The notes beneath the pieces were generated by a model that saw nothing but the letters and a program-made list of their open reading frames with translations, did no database searches and was not told the DNA's origin. DNA of 64,000 nucleotides from Nocardia puris (lineage in GTDB: Bacteria; Actinomycetota; Actinomycetes; Mycobacteriales; Mycobacteriaceae). Positions within the stretch are counted from its first letter, which is position 1. Each line of letters opens with the position of its first letter. Both the position numbers and the translations under genes were made by a program. Positions 26,404-34,998 of this stretch are shown piece after piece. The stretch lies in NCBI RefSeq assembly GCF_003315035.1, contig NZ_QNRE01000010.1, forward strand, positions 202,098-266,097, read 5' to 3'.

Positions 26404-27831
26404 ATGAGTTCGGTACTGGGAGTTTCGGTGGGGGCCGGCGCTGTCCGCTTGGCGCGCCCGCACGCCGGTATCCAGCCGGGTCATGTCACGCCCGACGCGT
26501 TCGACTTGCACACCGTACCCGTCGACGAGCAGCGCGCGGAGGAATTGGCCGCCGAGGCCGTCGGTGTGACGCTCGCCACTCCACCGGGCATCGCGGCCAC
26601 CGCGATCGCCTACCGCAGCGAGCAGCAGGCGCACGGGGTGCGCGCGGCGATGGCTCGCCAGCAGGTCACCAATTACGAACTGGTGCCCGAGATCTTCGCC
26701 GCGCTCGAATTCGCCCAGGCCACCGGCGATATCCGCGGCATCTCCTCGCTGGTCGTCTACGACCTGGGCGCCACCGGGCTCTCGGTCAGCGTGGTCGACG
26801 CCCAGACCAAGCAGGTCCGCCACACCGAACGCACCAGCGATATCAGCGGTGACTACCTGGATTCGCTGATCCGCGAACAGCAGATCGCCTCGGGCCGGAT
26901 CGCGCACCCGCAGGACCCGGCGGGTCTGGCGGCGCTGGACGCGCTGTGCCGGGAGGCGAAGGAACAGCTCTCGTCCAATACCGCGGTCGCGCTGCCCAGC
27001 GAGCAAGGCCTGGTGCTGCTGGCGCAGGAGAACTTCGAGTCGCTGATCATGCTGGCGGTGGAGTCGTCGGCGCGGATGGCGCGCGACGTGATCTCCCGCT
27101 CCGGCCACCCCGTGCACGGCGTGCTCGCCATCGGCGGCTGCGCGCGAATTCCGTTGATCGGCAAGGTACTCGAGCGCTGGATGGGTGTGCCGGTGATCGT
27201 GCCGGAGAGCCCGGAGACGGTGATCGCGCGCGGCGCGGCGCTGCTGGCCCGGCCGGTGCGCCCAGCCGCCCCGGTCCCGGCCTCGGCGCCCGCGCCGTCC
27301 CAGGCCCCGGCGGAGGATTTCACCGACGACGACCTGTCGCCCGCGTGGCTCTCGGCCCCGCCCAAGCGCAAGCAGAAGCGCCGCCCCCAGCCGGACCCGG
27401 ACTTCGACGATATCGACGGGCTGGCCGACGACTGGCTGGCCGCCACGCCGCGCCGCCGCAAGAAGCGCGAACTCAACGCCGCGGTGCTCACCGTGAGCGC
27501 GCTGGTGGTGGTGGCCGCGATCGGCATCGGTCTCGGCTACGGACCCCAAGTGCTGGAACGGGATTCGCGCTCGAGCGAACTACCCCCTTCGGCCACCCCC
27601 ACCAGCGCGCCCCGCACCACCACCTTCGATCCCCAGATCGCGGTCGCGCCCGCCACCACCACCGAGACCGAGACCGAGTCGGTGGCCGCGCCGCCCCCGC
27701 GCCGCCAGACCAGCGAGCCCCCGGCGCCGACCCAGGGGCCCAACACGTTCGTCGTGCCGGGCCTGCCCCCGATTGTCGTCCCGACGATCCCGCCGGAGCT
27801 CATTCCCCCGCTCCCGCCCCCGCCGGGCTGA
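26404..27831 (+). CDS. Third Hsp70/actin-like membrane protein
   Basis: 475 aa from ATG 26404 (MSSVLGVSVGAGAVRLARPH). The actin-fold lobes are present: LVVYDLGATGLSVSVVD (phosphate 2), REAKEQLSSNTAVALP (compare KAKEELSINTATVVP in the protein at 2504) and VLAIGGCARIPLIGKVLERW (adenosine motif). After ~290 residues a charged linker rich in KRKQKRRPQ precedes one membrane segment (~358-378) and a Pro/Thr-rich tail. It is homologous to the two Hsp70-like proteins near the iniB-like gene, 20 kb away. It follows udgA by 127 bp; shared envelope function is inferred. Confidence 0.83.
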   Translation: MSSVLGVSVGAGAVRLARPHAGIQPGHVTPDAFDLHTVPVDEQRAEELAAEAVGVTLATPPGIAATAIAYRSEQQAHGVRAAMARQQVTNYELVPEIFAALEFAQATGDIRGISSLVVYDLGATGLSVSVVDAQTKQVRHTERTSDISGDYLDSLIREQQIASGRIAHPQDPAGLAALDALCREAKEQLSSNTAVALPSEQGLVLLAQENFESLIMLAVESSARMARDVISRSGHPVHGVLAIGGCARIPLIGKVLERWMGVPVIVPESPETVIARGAALLARPVRPAAPVPASAPAPSQAPAEDFTDDDLSPAWLSAPPKRKQKRRPQPDPDFDDIDGLADDWLAATPRRRKKRELNAAVLTVSALVVVAAIGIGLGYGPQVLERDSRSSELPPSATPTSAPRTTTFDPQIAVAPATTTETETESVAAPPPRRQTSEPPAPTQGPNTFVVPGLPPIVVPTIPPELIPPLPPPPG

Positions 27832-28218
27832 CGAGCCAGGGCGAATCACCAGCGCTGACAACGTAATCCGGCATGCCACGGACAGGCTATCAGCGGAACC
27901 GGACCTGACCACCCCGCGCGGATCGGCTACCCCAACTGGTCCGCCGAACGCGCGGTCTGCGGTCGTGGCGTGCGCTGCGCAACCGGGAAGTCGTCGAACC
28001 CCTCGGCAGCTACCTCGATCTCACGGCCGGGGCCTACGACGTGACCATCCCGCAGGCAATCGAGTCAGCGGCCACCACGATCCGTCGGCTGGGGTCCACG
28101 ACGTGACCATCCCGCAGGTAATCGAGTCAGCGACTACCTCGATACCTCGGCCGGGCTCCACCGAGAGTAAGGCGTGCGCTGCGCGGCAGCCGCCAAGGAC
28201 GCGGGCGCGCCCCAACCC
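27832..28218. other. 387-bp convergent gap containing a 62-bp tandem duplication
   Basis: A 35-bp block (starting acgacgtgaccatcccgcag) occurs at 28036-28070 and again at 28098-28132 with one mismatch, period 62 bp. A matching tacctcgat...cggccggg segment flanks both. In one frame the first copy reads REVVEPLGSYLDLTAGAYDV and continues protein-like through IPQAIESAATTIRRLGST; the duplication is not a multiple of three and breaks it. I take it as a decayed gene fragment of unknown family. No terminator is obvious. Confidence 0.5.
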
Positions 28219-29493
28219 TCAGCCGCGCGCGTGCCGCCCGTGCCGGGGCGCGCTCACTTCCGTCTTCTGCCCGAAGGGGCGGGCGAGCAGGACGGCGATG
28301 CCGGTGGTCAGCGGCACCGACAGCGCCAATGCGATGCCGCCGACGGCCGAGCGGGCGATCTCGATGGCGACCGCGTCGCCGACCAGCACGTCGCGGATCG
28401 AGCGGCCCGCGACGCTGAACAGCAGCAGCAGCGGCAGCGCGCCACCGGCGTAGGCGAGCACCAGGGTGTAGACGGTGCTGGCGATGTGGTCGCGCCCGAC
28501 GCGCATGGCGGCGGCGAAAACCTCACGGCGGGAAGCGCCTTCGTCGAGCGCCGCGAGTTCGAACGCCGCCGACGCCTGCGTGATGGTCACGTCGTTGAGC
28601 ACACCGAGCGAGCCGATGATGAACCCGGCCAGCAGCAGTCCGGTGATGCTGACGTGCTGGATGTAGGTGGCGACGTTGGTGTTCTGTTCCTCCGACAGAC
28701 CGGTGAGGTGGGTGATCTCGATCGAGATCCAGGAGAGCACCGCCGCCAGCGCCATCGAGGCGAGCGTGCCCAGCAGGGCCGAACTGGTGCGCAGGTTCAC
28801 CCCGTGCGCCAGATACAGCACCGCGTAGAGGATGAGCGAGCCCGCCACCAGCGCGACCGGGATCGCGGGCTTGCCGTCCAGCAGCGCGGGCAGCAGGAAC
28901 ACCACCAGCACCCCGAACGCGAATCCGAGCCCGATCAGCGCCTTCAGGCCGCGCCACCGCGCCACCGCGATGATCACCACCACGAACGCGATCACGATGA
29001 GCGCCAACGGGAATCCGCGCGCGTAGTCGTCGAACGAGTACAGCGGCGTGCCGTTGGGGTCGGTCTGGCGCACGATGCGGATGTGGTCGCCGGCCCGCAG
29101 GTCGGGCTGGCCGGGGCCGGGCGCGATCTCGAACAGCGTCTTGTTGCCCTGGTGCGGTCCGGAGTCGATGGTGATGAGGCTGCGCTGACAGGTGTAGGCG
29201 TCGTTGCGCGGCGCCTCGGGTTTGTCGGCGAACACCTTGCCGATGGAGGGGCTGCCGCAGGGCCCGACGTCCTGGGCCACCACGGTGCCGGCCTCGGTCT
29301 CCACCGCCCCGCCCCCCGCGTTCTGCATGGGCAGCGGAATCTCGACGTGCTGGGCGCTGGGCCACAGGATGATGGTCGCGATCACGGTGATGACCCCGAT
29401 GACGGTGAGCAGCCCGATCACGACACGGGTGGCCGTGGCGCCGATCTGGATCGGCTCCGAATGATCGTGATGGTGGTGATGGTGGTCGCTCAC
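28219..29493 (-). CDS. YibE/F family multi-pass membrane protein with N-terminal His cluster
   Basis: 424 aa from GTG 29493, with GGAGCC upstream. The protein begins MSDHHHHHHDHSEP, a natural hexahistidine-type metal-binding stretch. One helix follows, then an extracytoplasmic domain (~60-150) with two cysteines (VGPCGSPS, AYTCQRSL), then about seven C-terminal helices with the family block GSLGVLNDVTITQASAAFEL. YibE/F proteins are putative transporters of unknown substrate; the histidine tract suggests metal contact but proves nothing. Confidence 0.87.
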   Translation of the reverse strand: MSDHHHHHHDHSEPIQIGATATRVVIGLLTVIGVITVIATIILWPSAQHVEIPLPMQNAGGGAVETEAGTVVAQDVGPCGSPSIGKVFADKPEAPRNDAYTCQRSLITIDSGPHQGNKTLFEIAPGPGQPDLRAGDHIRIVRQTDPNGTPLYSFDDYARGFPLALIVIAFVVVIIAVARWRGLKALIGLGFAFGVLVVFLLPALLDGKPAIPVALVAGSLILYAVLYLAHGVNLRTSSALLGTLASMALAAVLSWISIEITHLTGLSEEQNTNVATYIQHVSITGLLLAGFIIGSLGVLNDVTITQASAAFELAALDEGASRREVFAAAMRVGRDHIASTVYTLVLAYAGGALPLLLLFSVAGRSIRDVLVGDAVAIEIARSAVGGIALALSVPLTTGIAVLLARPFGQKTEVSAPRHGRHARG

Positions 29494-29688
29494 CGGGCTC
29501 CTACTTCCGTCGTGTCCCCCGGACGGGAAACGTGCGCGGTGCCGAGCTTAAAGGATTTCGTTTTCAAGTTCGGCGGGCCCCGAACTCACACCGAGCCCCG
29601 GCAGACCCACCGGCTCGGCATTCGAGCCCGCGGTTCTCCCACGTCGAGCTGTTCTGGACTCCCGAGACCGGCGGAAGAACGCGGCGCC

Positions 29689-29919
29689 ATGCGCAAGCTG
29701 ATCTACGGCATGAACCTGGCCCTGGACGGCTACGTCTCCGCGCCCGACGGCGACCTCAACCGGAGCGACCCGAGCGACGAACTATTCGAATGGTGGCTCG
29801 AGCGAGAGCGGCCGATCGGCCTGTTCCTGTACGGCCGCAAGCTGTGGGAGATCATGAGTTCCCACTGGCCGACCGGCGATCAACAGCCCGATGCCGCCCG
29901 GCATGAACATCCGCGGTGA
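29689..29919 (+). pseudogene. Truncated dihydrofolate reductase/RibD C-terminal-family gene
   Basis: ATG 29689 encodes MRKLIYGMNLALDGYVSAPDG and then LYGRKLWEIMSSHWPTGDQQ, the clear N-terminal ~65 residues of the RibD_C/DHFR-like family (usually ~185-200 aa). The frame then ends after 76 residues. Immediately downstream, PGMNIRGDAL in another frame looks like the distant PMNIGG block of the same family, suggesting an internal deletion of ~70 codons plus frameshift. It is not expected to be active. Confidence 0.75.
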
Positions 29920-30269
29920 TGCGCTCGATACCGGTCAGGCCGCGAAATGCCGCTTGCGTCCTGCCATATCCCTCGGTGTCACTTCGAGCCCTCCGCCATG
30001 GCCGAAATCGAATCCCGAACGGCCTTATTCAATCTGCGGAAACTGGCGCCGTCCCCGGATGCAGCGCAGGAGCGGCGCCGGCGATACGGTACGCTTCATG
30101 GCGATCGATGATCACCGGGGGTGTTCTTGTCGCAATCGCGGGGTGGGCAGTTCGTTGCCGTACCAGCTGAAGTCACCGACGCCGTGCGCTGTATCCAGCT
30201 GTCAGGGCAAGGATCTGGTGAGCGGGCTCCGCGCCATGGACTCCTACGTCAACGCTCGTTCGAAAGAAG
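29920..30269. other. 350-bp stretch with gene debris, no supported gene
   Basis: The first ~60 bp may be remnants of the broken DHFR-family gene. A 37-codon frame at 29998 (MAEIESRTALFNLRKLAP...) is protein-like but lacks a Shine-Dalgarno and similarity. Nothing else is recognisable. Confidence 0.4.
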
Positions 30270-30629
30270 ATGATAGTGGCACCGATCAACAATTCAACGC
30301 TCCTCTTCATCTTCTACTTCATCATCGTCGTGCACGTTTTCGATTCGGTGAAACATCTATGGTCCGCGAGGACTCGCGAGACGGTTCAGGACGATTCCGC
30401 CACGGACGGGCCAACCAGCGTAGTTCACACCAAGAACATGCACCGGCTTACCGCCCTCTGGTCGATCGTCCTCTGCCTGCTTTGCCTTCCGTGGGTGGCA
30501 TATTTGAACTACATAATCAGCGAGGAGGATCGTCGCATACCACTTCCCGTCCTCATCTTCATGGCAATCTATGTCATCGGATTGGGCGTCATCGGACCGC
30601 TCGGCAAGAAACTCATCAACGAGCAGTAG
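30270..30629 (+). CDS. Small membrane protein, function unknown
   Basis: 119 aa from ATG 30270, with AGAAG upstream. Three hydrophobic segments are visible: STLLFIFYFIIVVHVF (~10-25), ALWSIVLCLLCLPWVAYLNY (~62-81) and LPVLIFMAIYVIGLGVIGPL (~92-111). Codon use is clearly less GC-rich than in neighbours, with many Ile, Phe and Asn codons, suggesting transfer. No family is recognised. Confidence 0.6.
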   Translation: MIVAPINNSTLLFIFYFIIVVHVFDSVKHLWSARTRETVQDDSATDGPTSVVHTKNMHRLTALWSIVLCLLCLPWVAYLNYIISEEDRRIPLPVLIFMAIYVIGLGVIGPLGKKLINEQ

Positions 30630-31189
30630 CGCCGACCTGGCCGCCACAACTCACCTCGATCAGACGACAGACTCGGTCACCACCATCCCACCCCGCACCG
30701 ATGCACTCGCCCGCCCCGCAGAGCGCCCTCCGCGGCCGACCGACGAGCCGACCCGAACGAACGAGACGACTGGAAGGGCGGCACCGCACACGGCACCACA
30801 CCCCGGCAAACGCAACAACTGATCACGCACGAACATGGGGGACTCGCCGCGAACGGGCTAACTCCGAACCCCCGGCCGCGTACACAACTCACCCCGCACC
30901 TGAATCAGGCCAAAAAACGCGGAGAGACGGGGGAGGGGGCGGCGGAGAGCAGGGGGATGTCTCCGCCGCCCGCGGGCCGACGCCCAGGGGGGTAGGCGGC
31001 CGGAACCCGAGGCCAGGTTGCCCAGGGGGGGTAGGCAACCCGACCGGGCACTAGAAGTGCCGAGAGCCACTGTACACAAAAGCTCCACTTTTGCGCTAGT
31101 CGGTCTTCAAAACTCGCTCGTATCCATACATTCGGTATGTTTCAGGGGTCGAACCGGGGCGATTCCGGCGTTTGCACCCGAGACGCGCG
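30630..31189. other. 560-bp noncoding stretch with G-runs
   Basis: No supported gene. The plus strand has clustered G-runs at ~30929-30956 (ggggg, ggggg, ggggg spaced by 1-15 nt) and two copies of a gcccaggggggtaggc-like block at ~30983 and ~31019. These could form G-quadruplexes in single-stranded form. It separates the small membrane protein from the convergent aminotransferase. Confidence 0.45.
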
Positions 31190-32446
31190 TCACTGCCGGT
31201 AGCTCGCCAGGAAATTGCCGAACCGCTCGATCGCCACCGCGAGGTCTCGCGCCCACGGCAGCGTCACGATCCGCAGGTGGTCGTGGTGCGGCCAGTTGAA
31301 GCCGGTGCCCTGCACCATGAGGATCTTCTCCTGGAGCAGCAGATCCAGGATCAGCTTCGAGTCGTCGTGGATCTCGTAGACGTTCGGGTCGAGGCGCGGG
31401 AACGCGTACAGCGCGCCTTTCGGCTTCACGCACGAGACGCCCGGGATCATGTTCAGCCGCTCCCACGCCACATCGCGCTGTTCGAGCAGTCTGCCGCCGG
31501 GCAGGATCAGGTCCTCGATGCTCTGATGCCCGCCGAGCGCCACCTGGATCGCGTGCTGCGCGGGCACGTTCGGGCACAGCCGCGAGGAGGCGAGCAGGTC
31601 GATGCCCTCCAGGAAGCCGGCCGCGTGCTCCTTCGGCCCGGTGATGGCGAGCCACCCCGACCGGTACCCCGCCACCCGGTACGCCTTGGACAGTCCGTTG
31701 AACGTGAGACACAGCAGGTCGGGCGCGAGCGAGGCCAGCGAGATGTGCTTGGCGTCGTCGTAGAGGATCTTGTCGTAGATCTCGTCGGCCAGCAGCAGCA
31801 GTTGATGCTTGCGCGCCAGATCGACCAGCTGCTGCAACACCTCGGCCGAGTAGACCGCGCCCGTCGGGTTGTTCGGGTTGATCACCAGCAGCGCCTTGGT
31901 GCGCTCGGTGATCTTCGACTCGATATCGGCGATATCGGGCTGCCAGCCGTTGGACTCGTCGCACAGGTAGTGCACAGGGGTGCCGCCGGCCAGACTCGTC
32001 ATGGCCGTCCACAGCGGGTAGTCCGGCGCGGGGATGAGCACCTCGTCGCCGTTGTCCAGCAGCGCCTGCATGGTGATGGTGATCAGCTCGGAGACGCCGT
32101 TGCCCAGGTAGACGCTGTCCACGTCGAGCTCGGGGAATCCGGGCACCAGCTCGTAGCGGGTGACGATCGCGCGCCGCGCCGACAGGATGCCCTTGGATTC
32201 GGAGTAGCCCTGCGCGTACGGCAGCGCGGCGATGATGTCGCGCATGATCACGTCGGGCGCCTCGAAACCGAACGGCGCCGGGTTGCCGATGTTCAGCTTG
32301 AGGATGCGGTGGCCCTCGGCCTCCAACCGTGCCGCGTGCGCGTGTACCGGTCCACGGATCTCGTAGACGACGTTCTGCAGTTTCGTGGACTGCTCGAAAA
32401 CGCGCGGCGGGCGATGCGGTAGCTGACTCGGACTCACCTGTCCCAT
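31190..32446 (-). CDS. aspC: Class I/II PLP-dependent aminotransferase (AspC/AlaA-type)
   Basis: 418 aa from ATG 32446 (MGQVSPSQLPHRPPRVFEQS). Landmarks are NIGNPAPFGFEAP, the pyridoxal contact NPNNPTGAVYS, ADEIYDKILYD, the catalytic lysine in TFNGLSKAYR (Lys254) and AGYRSGW. It matches the mycobacterial AspC (Rv0337c) and E. coli AlaA branch that transfers amino groups between aspartate or alanine and 2-oxoglutarate; substrate choice cannot be read from sequence. In M. tuberculosis aspC directly neighbours the Rv0338c gene; here they are ~15 kb apart, pointing to rearrangement or insertion. Confidence 0.88.
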   Translation of the reverse strand: MGQVSPSQLPHRPPRVFEQSTKLQNVVYEIRGPVHAHAARLEAEGHRILKLNIGNPAPFGFEAPDVIMRDIIAALPYAQGYSESKGILSARRAIVTRYELVPGFPELDVDSVYLGNGVSELITITMQALLDNGDEVLIPAPDYPLWTAMTSLAGGTPVHYLCDESNGWQPDIADIESKITERTKALLVINPNNPTGAVYSAEVLQQLVDLARKHQLLLLADEIYDKILYDDAKHISLASLAPDLLCLTFNGLSKAYRVAGYRSGWLAITGPKEHAAGFLEGIDLLASSRLCPNVPAQHAIQVALGGHQSIEDLILPGGRLLEQRDVAWERLNMIPGVSCVKPKGALYAFPRLDPNVYEIHDDSKLILDLLLQEKILMVQGTGFNWPHHDHLRIVTLPWARDLAVAIERFGNFLASYRQ

Positions 32447-32495
32447 GGTGCCATCCCCCCGCAATCACATTTCCCCTGATCCGGCACCGCGACCC

Positions 32496-33887
32496 TCAGG
32501 CCGGTCGCTCCCCCGGCGGGATGCCCTTGGCTGCGGTGGCGCCGCAGAACTCCTCGATGCGTTCGTCGAGCGCGCGCGCCTCGGTCGCGGCGCGGAAGGT
32601 GGGCGCGGCGATCCGCCTGCGCACGCCCGTCAAACGCTCCTCGAGCTGTTTGATGCGCTTGTCCTCGTCGAGCCCGAGCACCGGGTCCAGCGCCTCGGCC
32701 GCGCCGTCGAGACTGCCGTTGATCAGGTGCGCGGCCGCGCAGTCGACGCGGGCCAGCGCCTCCGCGCCGTAGGAGCGTTTCTCGGCGGGCCCGCCCGCGT
32801 AGAGCTCGATCGCGCGCCGAGTGGCCGCGAGGGCGGGTTCGGCGCGGCCGAGGTGGATGAAGGTGGCGCCCGCGTAGTACTGGGCCTTGGCGTCGGGGAA
32901 GCCGAACACGCCGCCCACCTCGTCGTGCAGGTCGTCGGTGGCGGCGCGGGCGCGCGCGTCGTCGGCGGCGCGCACGCAGCGTTCGGTGTCGTCGGCGCTG
33001 CCGATCTTGGACCAGATCCTGGCCTCGATATTGAACAGCCGCACCCGCGCGGTCGCCGATTCGGCGTACTCCTGGCCGCTCTGGGCCAGCAGCACCGCGC
33101 GGCGCGGGCGCTCCGACCAGTACTCGATGAGCGCGTGCATACCGCGCGTCCAGGCGCGCAACCCGTTGTGCCCGCACAGTTCGGCGTAGGCCCACGCGGC
33201 CCTGACCTGCTCGCCCGCGGCGTCGTAGTAGCCCAGGTCGGTGCTCGCGTTGGCGAGCAGACCGGAGAGGGTGCCGGCCAGCAGGTAGAGATGGCTGGTG
33301 TCGGCGGGACGCTGATGCCCCTCGAGCAACCGATAGACGCGACGCCGTACCCGCAGCATCTCCACCATCATCGGCACCGGTGGGATGTGCACGTAGTCGT
33401 TCGCGATGCGCATGACATCGGCGTCGAGCTGGTCCAGCGTGGTGGCGCCCACGTTGGTGCTCTCGGCCCGGCCCGCGTGCTCGCTTGCCTCGTGGGCAGC
33501 CGCCATGATCAGATCCCTCTCCGAAATCGCTGCTAACGCATCACCTCTCAACGCACCCGCGTCTATGAGAGCCAGAAGGTCGGCGTCGCTCGAATAATTG
33601 CCGCGCGCTCGGGACGAGCGCGCACCGGAACCGGGCGCGGCGCGCCCGTCGACCCGCGGTTGTTCGATCAGCTCCGCGAATCGCGCCCGCACCACGTCGT
33701 CGGACCTGGCCAGGGACGTGTCGAGCGCGGCCTGATTGACCGGGCGCGGATGGACCCGGTCACCGCCCGCCTCCCACTTCGACACCAGTCGTTCGTGCAC
33801 GCCCAGATGCGCGGCGAACTCCCGGATACTCATCCTCTTGGCATCGCGAAGGGCACGGGTCTCCCTGCCTGACCACTCCCTGACCAC
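32496..33887 (-). CDS. XRE-family regulator with TPR-like C-terminal domain
   Basis: 463 aa from GTG 33887, with AAGGAA upstream; the frame continues upstream but without similarity. The helix-turn-helix is at ~10-40 (ETRALRDAKRMSIREFAAHL, then GVHERLVSKWEAGG). The remaining ~350 residues are helical with TPR-like spacing (LARVDCAAAHLINGSLDGAA). Actinobacterial proteins of this shape regulate development or secondary metabolism. It is divergent from the gene at 34121 across a 233-bp shared promoter region. Confidence 0.78.
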   Translation of the reverse strand: MVREWSGRETRALRDAKRMSIREFAAHLGVHERLVSKWEAGGDRVHPRPVNQAALDTSLARSDDVVRARFAELIEQPRVDGRAAPGSGARSSRARGNYSSDADLLALIDAGALRGDALAAISERDLIMAAAHEASEHAGRAESTNVGATTLDQLDADVMRIANDYVHIPPVPMMVEMLRVRRRVYRLLEGHQRPADTSHLYLLAGTLSGLLANASTDLGYYDAAGEQVRAAWAYAELCGHNGLRAWTRGMHALIEYWSERPRRAVLLAQSGQEYAESATARVRLFNIEARIWSKIGSADDTERCVRAADDARARAATDDLHDEVGGVFGFPDAKAQYYAGATFIHLGRAEPALAATRRAIELYAGGPAEKRSYGAEALARVDCAAAHLINGSLDGAAEALDPVLGLDEDKRIKQLEERLTGVRRRIAAPTFRAATEARALDERIEEFCGATAAKGIPPGERPA

Positions 33888-34120
33888 GATGTCATTCCTT
33901 CCGGACGAACTCCCATCCCAGGGTACGAGGGTGATGTGTCCTGTGCCACACACAATTCGGAGCGGCTATTGGACGTGCGTCCATAACGGAACCGTTGGGA
34001 GACCGGCGAATACGTGGCACACACCTGGTGAATCCGCAGGGGCAGCGTAAGGGCAGCGGCAGGGCGATTCCGCACGGCGACCGGGCGCGCGACCCTGGAA
34101 CCGGAGGCAAGGAGTCGGCC

Positions 34121-34570
34121 GTGAACGTGGACAAGCTGAGGACCGTCGAGGACTGGGTGGCGCTCTACCGCCACGATTACGGACTGCCCGCCACCGAGCG
34201 CGGCGGATTCGTGATGCTGCCCGTCACCGGCCGGGTCTGCGTCGTCCACCTGCCCACCGTGCGTGCCGAAAAGGTCAGGGCGGCACTGGAACAGCACGGG
34301 GCGAGGGGTCCCATGCTGGCCCGCCAGATCCGCTGGAGCTTCCTCGCCGAACCCGACAGCCGCCCCGGCCCGCAGGTACTCGAGGTGCTCGACCGCCTCG
34401 ATATCGGCATCCCCGCCGTGGGCAGCGCCGTGATGTTGCCGACCGGACTCGGCCGGTGGACCCGGGAAGGGTGCTTCTGGGTCAACCCACCGAGCCGGGG
34501 CGACGCGCTCCCGCCGTTATCGCTGGTCATCACGACGGCGCTGGCGGTGGGAGCGGGCGGCGGGGACTGA
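34121..34570 (+). CDS. Hypothetical protein divergent from the XRE regulator
   Basis: 149 aa from GTG 34121, with AAGGAG six nt upstream; the longer upstream reading overlaps the promoter region. Features are VEDWVALYRHDYGLPATERG and VGSAVMLPTGLGRWTREGCFW. It has no membrane segment. The sequence weakly recalls N-terminal primase/polymerase-like domains found beside XRE-TPR regulators in actinobacteria, but catalytic residues are not evident. Function unknown. Confidence 0.65.
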   Translation: MNVDKLRTVEDWVALYRHDYGLPATERGGFVMLPVTGRVCVVHLPTVRAEKVRAALEQHGARGPMLARQIRWSFLAEPDSRPGPQVLEVLDRLDIGIPAVGSAVMLPTGLGRWTREGCFWVNPPSRGDALPPLSLVITTALAVGAGGGD

Positions 34571-34592
34571 ATGCGTCGTCGGTCCCCGCTGC

Positions 34593-34654
34593 CATCGAAC
34601 CCGGTCCGCCCCACCCCTGCCCCTAACAGTCGACGGGGCGGACCGGGTTCGATG
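34593..34654. terminator. Long inverted repeat downstream of the gene at 34121
   Basis: Perfect 20-bp arms (34593-34612 and 34635-34654, core cgaacccggtccgcccc) are separated by 22 nt and followed by CGAAAAGG. It starts 22 bp after a stop codon and could end transcription, though no T-run follows. Confidence 0.5.
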
Positions 34655-34998
34655 CGAAAAGGACGCCGCGCGAGGCGGATTCACTGGGGAAGGTGAATCG
34701 GCCCCGTTCGGCGTAAGGGTCGTCAACTGGCGGCGGGGCGTCGCAGGCCCGCGCGTACGGCTGTGCCTGCCCGACGGTGAACGGCCCGGCACCGGGCTCG
34801 GGGGCCCGCTCCAGCGCGCGTGCGATCGCCGCTCAGGAGGCGGAGGTCACCACCATGTGCCAGATGCGCTGCGGCGCGCGGGGCCTGACCACCACCGTGG
34901 GCGACCACGGCATGACGAAGCGGCCAACCGGTGCGCGCGCCTCAGTTCTGGCCGGGCGGCCAATTTCCCGCGCGACAACTCCCGGCGACGGGGCGGGG
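34655..34998. other. 344-bp stretch without a supported gene
   Basis: A short minus-strand frame (MPWSPTVVVRPRAPQRIWHM..., from ~34914) ends within 30 codons and has no family. Otherwise nothing is recognised between the inverted repeat and dcd. Confidence 0.4.

Noticed and set aside
29891..31054. Long plus-strand frame of 387 codons over the region after the DHFR-family remnant
   Set aside because: Sequence is low-complexity His/Arg/Thr/Pro, conflicts with the better-supported small membrane protein and has no similarity.
31030..31190. A tRNA-Sec-like stretch (ggtcttcaaaact ... ggggtcgaaccgg)
   Set aside because: The anticodon-like and T-arm-like pieces do not form paired stems and no acceptor stem can be drawn.
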